The notes: generated by a model from the sequence alone, not told the origin. A stretch of 64,000 nt of DNA from Lumbricus terrestris (GCA_949752735.1 OX457038.1:22380655-22444654), one strand, 5' to 3'. Shown: positions 22,075-33,580, counted from the stretch's first letter. Numbers and translations: made by a program.

Positions 22075-22111
<37 letters not shown>
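21800..22111 (+). mobile_element. tRNA-derived SINE with (CAT)n tail
   Basis: A tRNA-like head contains a B-box-like GGTTCAAGCCC at 21868-21878 with an upstream A-box-like region. A body with CCTTGGGCAAGTTGCTTACC recalls the conserved core of CORE/MIR-type SINEs. The element ends in about twelve CAT repeats (22075-22111). It would have been transcribed by RNA polymerase III and mobilised by a LINE. The partner LINE is not identified. Confidence 0.6.
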
Positions 22112-22112
<1 letters not shown>

Positions 22113-22130
22113 CATACATTGTTACATACA

Positions 22131-22260
22131 TACAGAAACTGGCCCTAAATGTTAACAGACGGGGGGGTGTAATGGCAGGGGTAATGTCCTACGAGGGGTA
22201 ATGGTCGGGGGTAATTCCATGAGGTAATGGCAGGGGGTAATGGGCCGATGGGTAAAGTCT
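22131..22260. repeat. GGGTAATGGC word array
   Basis: About six G-rich words (GGGGTAATGGC, GGGGTAATGTCC, GGGGTAATTCC). The last part, TAATGGGCCG...GGGTAAAGTC, repeats the end of the array at 18105-18130 in the same orientation. Confidence 0.7.
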
Positions 22261-22294
22261 GGATACCATACAATATAGGCGTATCTCAACTCAC

Positions 22295-22496
22295 AGTCCG
22301 TCGAGGCTCCACTTCTGAGTATTCCCTCCGTGAAATTCAGTAGCACAGACTTCTCCAACTGCCTTGCTTGCTCCTGGAACGTCAAGTACCTTGACGGGGT
22401 TGACGATATTTTCCAACACATCCTTTGACGAGTTGTATTTCCATTTCTGGTTTGTATCATTTTTTTCGTACGGATTTAAAATTATCCGACCAGATG
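22295..22496 (-). CDS. Ricin-B-type lectin gene, exon 2
   Basis: The minus strand starts after TTTGCTCTGTTTAG (acceptor) with CA, which completes a split Ala codon from exon 1 and yields the canonical LDMD-ASGRIILNPYE of ricin-B repeats. It ends SLDG plus CT before the GTGAGT donor (22294-22289). It carries 66 full codons and two QxW motifs, NQKW (end of the beta subdomain) and TQKW (end of the gamma subdomain). Both intron phases fit their neighbours. The ORF could also be read upstream of 22496, but that would disrupt the trefoil repeat. The exon is an island between the GGGTAATGGC array and an LTR-element relic. Confidence 0.92.
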
Positions 22497-22599
22497 CTAA
22501 ACAGAGCAAACCCTATAATTTATCATAGACGTAAGCCTACAAAAATAGGCAGTCGCATGAATGGTAATTAATCTATAAGCTTGAATTCTGCGTTTCTTT

Positions 22600-23092
22600 G
22601 TTCGTAAAAACTTAATTAATAGCAACGCCCAGCTTTTAATTATGGGAGGGAGCGGGAGATGAAGAACCAAAATTTCCGGGCAACGCCGTTTGGCCACTGC
22701 GTGGGGCGAGGCGGACAAGTTGTGGCCCGGGAGTAGGGATGAGTTTTCAGGGTGTTCTATTGAGACAATCTCCATCTGTTCTGAAACGTCATTCACTCGA
22801 GCTGAAACGTCATTCACTCGAACTGAAACGTCATTCACTCGAACTGAAACGTCATTCACTCGCGCTATCAATTCCCTTTGTCGTCCGTCCATCTCTCTTT
22901 GTCGTCCATCCATCCACCCCTTGCTGTCGGGCGTCCATGTCAGACAAGGTCCTACTAATCTGAGCGAGCATGAAAGCTAAGGGCGGCTCCAATACAGGGG
23001 ATCGAGGTCTGTCGTCACCCGCTGGTCCTAGTTCCTCTCCTTCCTCCTTCTCGTCCCGTCCCACATTATACAAAGAGAGTCGAGACATAGGC
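22600..23092 (-). pseudogene. Relic of an LTR-element leader/Gag-N ORF related to LTR element 2
   Basis: From 23088 the minus strand reads MSRLSLYNVGRDEKEEGEE..., continuing to FMLAQISRTLSDMDARQQG. The coding region inside the LTR of element 2 begins MSRLSVSNDEGENESG at 45219 and continues, in another frame, TMLSRINQTLSSLNDRQRQ. The shared layout (MSRLS start, acidic stretch, short coiled region with DGRQRE/DDRVRRMDEGQRQ repeats) supports homology. Here a 21-bp unit (22782-22865, about four copies) encodes repeated ARVNDVS heptads and a frame change is needed at about 22910. It is a fragment without LTRs. Function unknown; a coiled-coil is inferred. Confidence 0.55.
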
Positions 23093-23152
23093 TAATTTTC
23101 AATAGCTCTCGCTATGTTTCTGACACACGACAAATTAAAACACACAAAAGTA

Positions 23153-23559
23153 GGTACTATAATTTTAATTCACCCTTTTTATTTATTTCAGCGTGTCGAT
23201 GTAGGTTTCGTGTACGACCCCACAGAAATAGAAATTCGATGAAAAATATTTCCTCACGAAGTAGAAGCGGGATTTAGCGCGTGAGGGTGGGTTAGGGCTC
23301 AGGTTAGGCGTCGTGAGGGTCGGTTAGGGTTAGTTTTAGGGTTAGTGCAGTCATTCTGCTGAAATTGAAGCTGGATTGATGAAGAATAATTTTCAATGTA
23401 AAATTGATGAAAAATAGCCTATATACTGACAAAATAGAAACGGGATTTATCTAACAAATTCTTGTCTAAGCAGAAGCTGGATCGATTAAAAGGGTTCTGG
23501 ACAAACTAGAAGTTGGCGAAATTAAATCGAAAAAAAGTGCGAATTAAAATTATAGTACC
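23153..23559. mobile_element. Merlin-like MITE, 407 bp
   Basis: The terminal inverted repeat GGTACTATAATTTTAATTC is followed by a 407-bp body without an ORF. The 8-bp duplication CAAAAGTA lies at 23145-23152 and 23560-23567. A TIR starting with GG and an 8-bp duplication suit Merlin rather than hAT. The body repeats degenerate AGAAGCTGGATT words and a stretch of GGTTAGGG-like text that is not a telomere. Confidence 0.75.
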
Positions 23560-23885
23560 CAAAAGTAAATAGAATCAACGAATAATAACCCCTTTTTGAG
23601 TAAGGTCACGTGGGGAGCCAGCAGATGCGCGGCGCATTTTTCACCTAAGTTAATTTTCTTTCCTTCTCGTCGTCTCCTTCAACATGTTGTTCCAGAGTTT
23701 CGGCATGGACCTGTTCCTGTATTTGGTGAGTCCGTTCCAATACTTTTCATCTCTCTGGATGGCCTAATTGCCTACATTTTCCTTTCTGTCTCATCCTTTG
23801 TTTTTCAAATCTCGGTCCTTGCTTGCACCGCCATTACTCTCATCCGGCCAATCACCTCCATCCATAGTTCCACATCCATCTCATT

Positions 23886-25133
23886 ATGCATGCATCAACT
23901 CTCCTCCTCCTCCTATTTCTCCGCTGCCTCAGTTTCCACTCTTCCTACTCCCCTCACCCACGCGAGGGCTGCAGCGCAACAGCCGCAGCCACAGCCACAG
24001 CCGAATTTGGCGCCCTGACAACCATTCCTTTCTCATACTTCTGCACACGAACTCGAATTAACGTTAAGTCTGATAAACTATTTGCCTGTCTATTTCTTCT
24101 TCTGCTTTGCGGAGACATCAGCTTGAACCCCGGTCCAATTTCTTCATCTCACTTCAACCTTTGCACACTCAATATCCGGTCGCTTCTCAACGAAATACAC
24201 TACACTGCACTACATGACCTAATTTCATCCTCTAGTCACCCTCCTGACGCAATCGCCCTAACCGAAACCTGGATAACCTCATCTGCCACTCTTGCTCAAC
24301 TTTCTAGCTGTATACCTGACGGATATTCGCTCACAAGTTCACCCCGACAACCTAAAAAATCATTCAAAAGTTCATCATCCAATATTGGAGGCGGAATTGC
24401 CTTCCTAATCCGCGAACCAGCAACTGTTCTTGCATCACCCACTTACTCTTACAAAACCTTCGAATCAGCTTCAATCACACTCAAACTGCCAACATCTAAA
24501 CTAACTATCTTCAATGTCTACCGACCTCCTACGTCATCATCCTACTCTGCAAATAACAGTGATTTTCTCGAAGAATTCAATTCATTTCTATCTGTCGCTG
24601 TAACAACACCTCATGAATTTGTCATCACTGGCGATTTCAACATCCACGTCGACACCCCCGCCGTTCCATCTGTACGTCAGTTCCTTTCCACTCTGACTGC
24701 TTTCAATCTAACCCAACATGTTTCTTTCCCAACTCAGAAATATGGCCATATTCTTGACTTAGTCATTTCCTGTGTCTCATCCGTCCTATCACCGATCCTC
24801 AGTCGTGAATTCAACACACCCTCTGATCATTACCCTATCTTCACTCAACTCAATATCGAACCATCTCCTCGCCCTCCACCCAAACAATGCTCATTCCGCC
24901 GCATCAGCTCCATCGACCTTGATGCATTCAAACTGGACCTTGAATTTTCCTCCCTTCTCCTCAACCCTCCAACAGACCCAAATGATCTCCTGTCTGCTTA
25001 CAACTGCACCATGTCCGAACTCCTCAACAAGCACGCTCCTATGATCACCAAACCAGAAACTCACGCTGGAACGAGTTTACAGGCGTACACGCGACGACTC
25101 TATCCTGAAACAACTCAAAACCTTGACAAATAG
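23886..25133 (+). pseudogene. LINE endonuclease domain with 2A-like motif (5' half of the LINE ORF)
   Basis: 415 codons. A hydrophobic stretch LLLLC leads into GDISLNPGP (24111-24137), which resembles a 2A ribosome-skipping motif (D-x-E-x-NPGP) with Ser in place of Glu. The endonuclease blocks follow: CTLNIRSL, LTETW, FNVYRPP, GDFNIHVD and PSDHYPIF. The frame runs out at 25133 because of a 1-nt type shift near 25050-25075, before the RT. The product would nick target DNA for target-primed reverse transcription. The true ORF start is uncertain, as the first 60 codons look like leader sequence. Confidence 0.85.
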
Positions 25134-27129
25134 ATACCACAGCCAACTTCTTTCAGCCAAAAAACGCTACCTGTCATCTCTTGTTCATTCAAATTCATCC
25201 AACCCTCGAAATCTCTGGAAAACTGTAAACAATCTTCTTCACCGCGGCACCTCTCACCCCCTTCCGAACTCAATCCCATCTGCGTCCATTGCTGACTCTT
25301 TCGCATCCTTTTTCACTGACAAAGTTTCCACCCTTCGTCTCTCACTACAGACTCTCTTATCGAAATCTACCAGCACGCAAACCGACTCTTCCTATTCAGA
25401 CGCAACTTTGCCACCTACAATATCTTTCAACCTCTTCGAGCCTGCTACCGAAGCAGAAATTATCACCCTCATTCAGGCCTCTCAAAACAAGCAATGCGAC
25501 CTTGACCCAATCCCAACATCTTTGCTAAAAGACTGTGTAGCCCTTCTTGCTCCCACGATAACCAAGCTCATAAATCTGTCACTCTCAACCGGTACCTTCC
25601 CTACGCTTTTCAAAGACTCAGTTGTTAAACCACTTCTCAAAAAACCATCTCTGGACAAAGAACTCCTATCCAACTATCGTCCAATTTCAAATCTGTCATT
25701 CTTATCCAAACTCTCCGAACGGATTGTCCTCTCTCGTCTCAACAGTTACCTCATCTCCAACAATCTTCTAAACCCAAACCAGTCTGCCTACACTAAGCAT
25801 CACTCTACCGAAACACTCCTGGCCTCGCTCTACAACAAGCTTGTGATGGCGATAGGCCGTCAACAAGTCTCTTGTCTGTGCCTCTTAGACATCTCTGCAG
25901 CCTTTGACACAATAGATCATGCTATTCTTCTCAATCGCCTCTCCTCTGTCTTTGGAATCTCTGGCACTGCCCTCTCATGGATCAAATCATACCTTTCCTC
26001 ACGCTCTTTCATCGTTAGCGCTTCTGGTCACTCATCTAATCAACAAATCCTCACCTGTGGTGTCCCTCAAGGTTCAGTCCTTGGTCCTCTCCTGTTCATT
26101 CTCTATACCTCCCCACTCAGCAAACTCATTTCATCATCCTCTGCTGATCATCACCTCTATGCCGACGACACTCAACTATTCATATCTTTCTCCCCTCGCT
26201 CCTTCTCAGACGCACTAAATCAGCTACGTAACACAATCACTCAGATTTCAGCCTGGATGACCGCTAATCTGCTCTGCCTCAACCCCTCAAAAACAGAATT
26301 TCTCATCATTGGCCTACGCGAGCAATTAAACAAACTAGACTATCCTTCTGACTTTTCTCAAACAGACCCAACTCTTCCTACGCCATACTCTTCTCCTGTC
26401 CGCAATCTCGGAGTCATTTTTGACAAAAACCTTACTTTCTCTGACCACATCACCCAGCTATCCCGCACCTGCTATATGCACATCCGCGACCTCCGTCGAT
26501 TGCGTCCAATTCTAAATTACAAGACCGCCTGCACAATAGCCACCTCAATAGTTCATTCCAAACTCGACTACTGCAATTCGCTCTTCCATGAAATAGATTC
26601 TCTTCAAATTAAACGCCTCCAAACTATCCAGAATGCTCTTGCCCGCGCAGTCACTAAGACGCCCAAACATCACCACATAACCCCTGTTCTCAAGTCTCTT
26701 CATTGGCTAAAAGTTTCTCAGCGCATCCATTACAAAATTGTTTCTCTAACCTACAACGCTCTTCAAACCTCTCAGCCCTCCTACATTCGTCAACTAATCA
26801 CCATCCAACCGCACAGGTCTACGCGCTCATCATCATATCTTTCTCTCTCTCGGCCTCCAGTATCATCCTCTCTGAAATTCTGCGACCGCTCCTTAGTCTA
26901 TGCTGCACCAGCTCTTTGGAACGGACTCCCAACATACCTCCGCATGTTCACTCACCCTCCTATCTCTCCTGCAGTCTCACCTCCAAACAATAATTCAACC
27001 TCTCCTCCGCTTGCACTCTCCTCTGCTGCATTCCATTCACGACTGAAAACCGAACTCTTCAACCTATCCTATCCAGATTCCAATCAGGTTCCATCACCCA
27101 ACCACCACCATCACCGACAACCACCGTAG
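25078..27129 (+). pseudogene. LINE reverse transcriptase domain (3' half of the LINE ORF)
   Basis: A long open frame shifted relative to the endonuclease. The linker starts near RTRDDSILKQLKTL. RT motifs in order are NYRPISNLSFLSKLSERIV, LDISAAFDTIDH, GVPQGSVLGPLLFILY and HHLYADDTQLFISF (YADD catalytic box, about 26150), then the thumb region with VRNLGVIFD and SIVHSKLDYCNSL, and the C-terminal ALWNGLPTYLR. The catalytic region is intact. Only the frame break upstream of 25078 separates it from the endonuclease. Confidence 0.9.
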
Positions 27130-27407
27130 CACCACGCTGTCTCCTCGGCTTGACCTCCCCGGATTTTGACCTGGCACCGGAACGAAAACGGCAGCTCTGG
27201 CTATTGCGGACTTGATTTGATATAGCGCCGGTGAATAAGCTGGTCTCCCTGACGTGGCTTTTGTGGGCGCTGAGAAATTCTCGAAGATTTACATTACATT
27301 ACATTACACGTTAAAGCACAGTCAACTAAAGACAGTTCTCTTTCGCTTTCACTCCATTCACACGTCTAACTTAAGCTACAGCGGTTCGCTTAAACGGGTA
27401 ATTTAAC

Positions 27408-27799
27408 GTGCGGGGTTTTCCCCTTACTCATACAATAATATATTCCTTGGTTTGGCGCTGTCTCGCGGGTGTGGCCCCTGTTTATTTGCAGGAGCTCTGT
27501 TGCTCCACCCTGAACGTCCAGCGCCGTGGCTCTCTCCGCTCTTCTAAACAGGCTCAGCTTCTTGTCCCCCGGTCACGCACTTCTATCACACAGAACCGTG
27601 CCTTTTCTGTCGTTGGCCCTACAACCTGGAATGGGCTTCCTGTGGAACTACGTCTTGTGCCTAGAGCCTTTGAGACTACGTTCTACTCTGCTCTTAAAAC
27701 TATTCTTTTTAACCGTGGTTGGGTCGGGAGCGCTTCTGAGTAGATACTCTTGAAGAGGCGCTATATAAGTGTTTGAAATGAATGAATGAATGAATGAAT
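27408..27799 (+). mobile_element. 3' end of a second CR1-like LINE
   Basis: It encodes the C-terminal RT region (VAPVYLQELCC, SRTSITQNRAFSVVGPTTWN, GLPVELRLVPRAFE). It ends GAGGCGCTATATAAGTG with a (TGAA)n tail at 27776-27799. The same family recurs on the minus strand at 43709-44272 and 58552-58972. Confidence 0.82.
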
Positions 27800-28099
27800 A
27801 TTGACTGTTCAGCTGCTCTCGCCTGAGCGATAACGTAACATACCAGTTCCCAGTTCGATTCGCGATTCACGTAAAATTCAGTTGCCCAGTCTTATCGTCC
27901 TTCGATTGATCGCGGATTCCTTCATTTCCGTCGCAGATCCTTGTTCGAAGCGTCACATACAGTTCCGATACGACCTAACTTCGCAAAACGTATCTCTAAC
28001 TCGAACTAATCTCACAGTAGTCGCGTTTCTCGCCGACTCTTCAATTGCTTTCTGCAGCGCTGTCGATTTCTCGCATAACGTTCTCGAATCCCTATTCTT
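27800..28099. other. Unassigned sequence
   Basis: No coding or RNA signal seen. It leads into the 103-bp tandem repeats. Confidence 0.4.
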
Positions 28100-28360
28100 C
28101 CATTTCCGGGATACGGGCCGTTCTTCCAGACTTCTCTCCGTGGAATCGCCCTTCTCGTAATCTCAGCTTCCTCAAATAAAGTTCACTCAGTCCTGATTCG
28201 TTTGATACAAGGACACGGGCCGACCTTCCAGACTTCTATCTATGGAATCGCCACTTCACGTAATCTCTGCTTCCTCAAATAAAGTTCACGCAGTCCCGAT
28301 CCGTTTGATCCAGGGACACGGGCCGACCTTCCAGACTTCTATCCATGGAATCGCGCTCAG
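28100..28360. repeat. 103-bp tandem repeat, about 2.5 copies
   Basis: ACGGGCCG recurs at 28113, 28215 and 28318, with the shared text CTTCCAGACTTCT, TGGAATCGC and CTTCCTCAAATAAAGTTCAC. The AATAAA in each unit gives no gene context. Confidence 0.75.
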
Positions 28361-28669
28361 TCTTCACCGTAGGAGGCCCTCGTACACACACACGTATGCT
28401 GACATACGCATAAAACGGCTTCTGCTGCCCATTCCTTCCCCGTGTCTGTTTATTCCGTCTTCTCCTCTGTCTTAATACTGCTGTGGGTCTCTCTCCAAAC
28501 GCTCTGCACAAACGCTATCGTCAGCAGATTGACAACCTGCTGCATCAGCGGACCTACTTTTACAGACAAGCACGCCTCCCCCCACTCCACATACACACAC
28601 ACACACACACACACGCACACTAATACACACAGTTCGACAGAATTTAGCGCCTCTGTAATAGAGAACCTA
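28361..28669. other. Unassigned sequence with a short (CA)n run
   Basis: A (CA)n run lies at 28588-28613. Open frames on both strands are not recognisable. Confidence 0.4.
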
Positions 28670-29145
28670 TGGATTCTCACACAAGTTCCAGTTGATTTTC
28701 TTCATTGTTCCCCACGTCCACGACTCCACATTTCGAAGACCTCCAGTCTTCCTATGATTATATTGCTTGCTCTCATGATTTATGTCTCACATCCAAATAA
28801 CACCACGTGCACTCCATTTCAATGTTTTAGCATCCCTTTCTCTGGATTCCGGTTTCCTCTTTTCTTTTCAGTTTATCGTAATTCTTAAATTTAAATTTAT
28901 AAGTTCGTTCTTCCCAGTGCTTAAAGTGTGGAAAAATAAGTGCCTGGACGCCCCTTACCTTTTAAGGCTGTGCTGGTCAATAAGTGGCAGGACGGCGGTC
29001 ATATTTTAAAATAAGTGCATGGACGCCGTCCATGACCGTCCAGGCACACTTTAAGCCCTGGTTCTTCCTATTTCTAGGTCTAATAAAATATAGCATCATA
29101 TTTCTTTTGCAGACTTGAATATCCTGGCAAACCGCTCTTTAGAGC
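28670..29145 (-). mobile_element. Inverted internal fragment of the 20098-21511 hAT family
   Basis: The reverse complement of this stretch matches 20880-21200 (shared text AAGAGCGGTTTGCCAGGAT, GACCTCCAGTCTTC and ATATTGCTTGCTCTCATG) and is split by the MITE at 28915-29060. The ends of the element are missing here. Confidence 0.75.
28915..29060. mobile_element. hAT-type MITE, 146 bp
   Basis: Ends are CAGTGCTTAAAGTGTG and the inverse of CAGGGCTTAAAGTGTG. The duplication GTTCTTCC lies at 28907-28914 and 29061-29068. The interior is itself roughly palindromic (GGACGCC... / GGACGGCGTCC). The related hAT copy at 20940-20990 shows the empty site. Confidence 0.9.
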
Positions 29146-29368
29146 GTCGTGATCTTGTAACGCTCTGCTCACACGCCAGAGGGCCACCTATCTGCGTATT
29201 TCTCACTTCATCTTCAGTCGCTAAGACCTTGAAGGAAATAGCCTCAGTAGCGCCCCGTGCGAACTAGCGTACTGCTGTGATGATCTAGAGTTTTCTAGAC
29301 ACTGGAAACCTATCGTCAAATGGAGCAGAGGAACTAAATTTAAGGGCCTCATTTGGCTCACCAGGGAT

Positions 29369-29797
29369 TCAGATGTAACGCAGCTCTCTTTCCTCATGTA
29401 TTTCCAGATTGAACCAGGGGTCAAAGCCTTTTCGCTTACCCTTATTTCTCCCAGGACCGATTCTGGACATATATAGGGTAGCGACAGCACCAACACCTAG
29501 GTACTCATCTGGATTCGAATCCCACACAGCAGGTTTGTCTGAAGAAATACCCATGGTAAACTCTCTCATCAGTTGGCCTAATTGCTCTATCTTCCTGGAC
29601 TGTTACTCTAATATTCTTCCAGTATTGCCTTCCATCTCTTCGTATCGCTTCTGAGTAAGTTCTATAATACTCATTAGTCTTTCTACTATAGTAGGTGGCA
29701 CCACTGAGCAGTCAATTATCTCACTCACTGGGGATTCCAGCAACAAATCTCTGTCCTCTTCTATCTGGGTCGTTTCCCTTGTCTCAGGTGCATACAT
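29369..29797 (-). pseudogene. Degenerate ORF of unknown origin
   Basis: One minus-strand frame from MYAPETRETTQIEEDRD to ERELRYI carries a single in-frame stop (29603-29605). It has a helical, possibly coiled-coil stretch around that stop (MSIIELTQKRYEEMEG... / SRKIEQLGQLMREFT). No family recognised. It could be part of a transposable element gene or an unrelated pseudogene. Confidence 0.3.
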
Positions 29798-30499
29798 TAT
29801 TGTTGTGCTTTAGTTACTACAACTGTTTATTTATTTAGTTTAATTACAAATCAACGGTTTCATCAAAATATAAATCATCGCAAACAGAAATTGGTTTCAC
29901 TGACTAAAGAGAGCACTCTCCACAATTAGAGTTAAATTGTCTTGATTTTACATCAGAACCGTTTCAACATTTGGCACATAGCTGATAACTAATTTAGCGT
30001 TCAATTTCCACTCTACTTTGTATCTAGAATAAGCAACGGTTTACAGCAATTCGATAATTATCGCAATCAGATTCGATCCAGACATCCAGTATTAACGTTA
30101 ATTTATACTTCCCTGTCTTATGAAGTGTGGTTTCTCCCTTTGGACAATTTCTCACAGAGTAATTTTGACAAGTTGACTCTTCATCAAATGTTACCACCAA
30201 AAGACCACAGATTTCCGTTTCTCGGACGAAACGATGACCCGGAGCGCAAAGATGAGTTGCACGGTTACCGAAATGCTAGTTCTTCTTATGAATTCGACCA
30301 AAAACCACAATTTCTAAGAAAATTTCGACATAAGATAACAGCACCTTCACCACTGACTTGCGGCAGGTCCTTCCTGTTCGGTTTCCAATGCGCAACTACC
30401 TTGCGGCAGGCCTTTCTGCGCCAACACATCGGGCGTAGCCAATCACAGATCACTTCCGGTGCGCGCCGAAAAACATGCGGCAATTTGGACCAATCAGCA
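29798..30499. other. Unassigned sequence
   Basis: AT-rich. A fused open frame enters the LINE from about 30500. I see no gene here. Confidence 0.4.
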
Positions 30500-30519
30500 A
30501 GGTTTCACACGAAACATGC

Positions 30520-33500
30520 TAAGGTCGTGCAGGTATATGCACCTACGGAGGATGCTGAAGAGGATGAAAGGGACAGGTTCTACAACAAACTTGGAGGCGT
30601 AATAGATGAGATTCCGAACTATGATATCAAGATTGTCATGGGTGACTTCAATGCGAAACTCGATGGAGATACAAAAGGCATGACGGGTATCGTGGCAGTG
30701 GCGTAGCCAGTTATTTTTTCATGGGGGGGCAGTGGGGTGGCAGCTTAAAATAATGGGGTGGCTACCGTTGGCAATTAAAGCGTGCATCGGCATCGGTATA
30801 TTGCCATAGACTATGTATTTTTAGATTTTGGATGTATTACAGTATTGGACATAATACGCAAGCAAGCCTCACTAGCTTGTCTGTCCCACAGTGCACTATA
30901 GTGGCCTGTCCCACTTTCCCATCACCCACCCTATAAGAAGTTGTACAGGAAGTTGTATAAAAAATAAAATAAGTCAGAAATTATATAACATTGTTTAATT
31001 CTTTATCACTCGTAAGAGTAAAAAGTAAAACAAACGCAGGGATGGGGGGCAGCTGGGGGCAGCCCTTTCATTTGGGAGGTGGGCTGCCCCCTTGCCCCCC
31101 CCGTAGTTACGCCACTGTATCGTGGGGCCACATGGCACAGCAGAGATGACAAATGGAAATGGAGAGCGGTTTTTGACTTTGGCGGGCACGGGAGGAATGG
31201 CTGTAGGGAACACCTTCTTTCAACATAAGAGAGTGCACAAGGCAACCTGGACCTCCCCAGATGGAAGAACAAGCAACGAAATTGACTGCTTGTGTATCAG
31301 CGAGAGATGGCGCTCAGCACTCCAGGATGTGCGAGCATACAGAGGGGCAGACATAGGTTGCGACCATAACCTTATTATTGGGAAAATCAAGCTGAAATTT
31401 AAGGTGGCAAGCAAGGGAGGAATGACAAAAGTCACAAAACCTTTTGCAACCGAAAAACTGAGAGACACAAATACGGCTCAGAGGTTTCAATTAGAGGTCA
31501 AAAACAGGTTCGAAACGTTGCAGCGCAGTATGGATGCCGAAAAACAATCTGAAAATTTTCAAAGAGGCTATCACTAAACGTACGGAAGAAACAGTGGGAA
31601 GGAGGAGAGGACGGAAAAAAGAAAGTTGGATCAGATAGAAGACATAGGAGCTGATAGACAAGAGAAAGGAAATGAAAAACGAACGTGATAGAGAGGCAAG
31701 AATGACAACTTGGAATTTGAAGAGCGAAGAATACAGACACATGGATCGAGAGGTTAAGAAAAGTTGCAGAAGAGACAAAAAGCACTGGCATTAAGAAAAG
31801 AGGGCGAAGGCCCAAAATGCTGCAGAAAGGGGTGAAAGAAGAACTCTATAGAGGATTGTACGGGAGCTCGGGAAGACAGGAGGAGGAGCCACCGTACCCG
31901 TAAAAAACAAAGTGGACAGAAATCTCTTAACCGAAGAGGAGCAGACAGAGAGATGGATTGAACACTTCAACGAGGTCCTGAATCAACCAGCTCCTGAGGC
32001 CACCTATGACTTTGCAGAAGAGGAGTCATTAAGTCACGAAGGCATTACAATGGAGGAAATCAACATACAGGAGGTTAAAAGAGCAACACAGGCAATGAAG
32101 AACAACAAAGCAGAGGGATTGGATGAATTCGCATCTGAAATGCTCAAGCAAGGGGGGGATGTAGTGGCAGAGGAACTTACTCACCTGCTCAACAAAATGT
32201 GGCGAGATGAAACTGTACCACAAGAGTGGAGATCTATAGGGAGTCACTATCAGGCTGCCAAAGAAAGGAATGGATCGTTGGGTGATTGCAACAACTGGCG
32301 AGGAATAACCCTGTTGTCGGTGCCGGGGAAGGTGTTTTGCAGAGTGCTGTTGGATCGGCTCAGACCGGAGATAGACAAAACGCTCAGAGAAGAACAAGCG
32401 GGGTTTAGAGAAGGAAGATCGTGCAACGAACAGATCTTTGCGCTGCGCAACATTGTCGAACAAAGTCTCGAATTCAACACGGATCTTCTTGTCAATTTCA
32501 TTGACTTTAAGAAAGCATTTGATAGCATCCATAGAGACTCCCTTTGGAAAATTGCAAAACTGTATGGCATTCCAGACAAATACATAAGCATCTTCAAAGC
32601 ACTCTACTGTGATGCTGCATGCTGCATTAAGATTGGGAATAAGAACACACGGATGTTTAAAATCACGACGGGTTTGCGTCAGGGTTGTGTGCTTTCTACT
32701 TTTCTTTTTGTCATGGTGATGGATTTCATTATGAGGAAAGCAATAGGCAGTCCTGCGTTTGGAATAGGGTGTGGCCAGGAGGGATTGGCGGATTTGGACT
32801 TTTGCGGATGATGTGGCATTACTGAGCAGGACACTCGAAGACTTGCAGAAAATGACGGATAACGTGAATGAGTTCGGAGCTAAGCTGGGACTGCGCATCA
32901 GCTCGGAGAAAACAAAGGCAATGAAGATTGGAAAGAAGAATCATCCATCAGTCAAAGTAAACCAGTGCCTCATTGAGTATGTGGATAACTTCCAATACTT
33001 GGGAAGCTACTTATCCAATGACGGTGAGATAGAGATGGAGACAAGAACCAGAATTGGAAAGGCCGCGGCGGTTTTCCAGAAAATGAACCTAGTGTGGAAA
33101 TCAAAAACGATCGGAATAAACACCAAATTACGCCTATATTACTCCATAGTGATCCCGACGGCAATATACGCATGCAAAACATGGAAGCGCACCAAGAGGA
33201 TTTCGCAAAGGCTAAATGTCTTCCATAGAAAATGCCTTAGAACAATTCTGGGCATATCCTGGAGGGACCACATCAGCAACGAAGAGGTGCTAAGAAGGGC
33301 AGGATTGGAGGACCTGGAAATAACTGTGGAGAGAAGGAGGAGGAGAATGGCTGGACATGTACTTCGCATGCCTCAGAATAGACCGGCGAAGAGAGTGTTG
33401 ACGTGGAGACCAGAGGGCGGAAGAAGGAGCAGTGGACGGACAAAGAGGACCTGGCGGATCACATTTGACGGGGACCTTGCTGAAATGGGAATCAATTGGA

Positions 33501-33570
33501 GCAATGCAGAAGAAGTGGCAAACAACCGCACGATGTGGAGGAATCTTGTCGACCGATGTTCTGAAGAGAA
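30520..33570 (+). pseudogene. LINE endonuclease-reverse transcriptase, broken
   Basis: The endonuclease part includes VQVYAPTEDAEEDERD and MGDFNAKLDGD, then continues across the MITE in the same phase (31122 on: GRTSNEIDCLCISERW, GADIGCDHNLIIG). The linker 31500-31900 is decayed. The RT (31912-32811) shows NWRGITLLSVPGKVFCRVLL, FIDFKKAFDSIHR and GLRQGCVLSTFLF. An extra T near 32797 shifts the frame just before FADDVALLS, which continues from 32771 in the next frame. The C-terminal region has ILGISWRDHISNEEVLRRAG and MAGHVLRMPQNRPAKRVLTW, then an R-rich GRTKRTWR motif and a DRC ending. It cannot make a full protein. Confidence 0.85.
30696..31117. mobile_element. hAT-type MITE inside the LINE endonuclease
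   Basis: Ends are CAGTGGCGTAGCCAG and the inverse of CAGTGGCGTAACTACGG. The duplication TATCGTGG lies at 30688-30695 and 31118-31125. G-rich or C-rich GGGGGGCAG words occur near both ends. Removing it with one duplication restores the LINE frame exactly. Confidence 0.92.
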
Positions 33571-33576
33571 CCGAAG

Positions 33577-33580
<4 letters not shown>

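Larger units (their letters stand above)
23590..27308 (+). mobile_element. Nearly full-length CR1/L2-like LINE
   Basis: It contains an APE-type endonuclease and a reverse transcriptase in the usual order, a terminal region with TATAGCGCC, and an (ATTAC)n tail at 27290-27307. The 5' boundary is approximate. Only one frame break separates endonuclease and RT, so the copy is fairly young. Confidence 0.88.
30500..33580 (+). mobile_element. APE-type LINE (RTE-like / craniofacial-development-protein-2-like), 5'-truncated
   Basis: It carries the C-terminal half of an endonuclease, a linker, a complete RT and a conserved basic C-terminal region, on the plus strand. It is interrupted by a hAT MITE (30696-31117). 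Its 3' end runs into an (AG)n array. Clade assignment by eye is tentative. Confidence 0.85.

Noticed and set aside
23275..23345. Telomere-like GGTTAGGG text
   Set aside because: Irregular, short and internal to a MITE with clear ends; not a telomeric array.
23596..24061. Separate ORF1-like frames upstream of the LINE endonuclease
   Set aside because: No zinc knuckle, RRM or esterase motif; composition suggests leader sequence.
29221..29496. Second minus-strand frame overlapping the 29369-29797 relic
   Set aside because: Overlapping shadow frame without motif.
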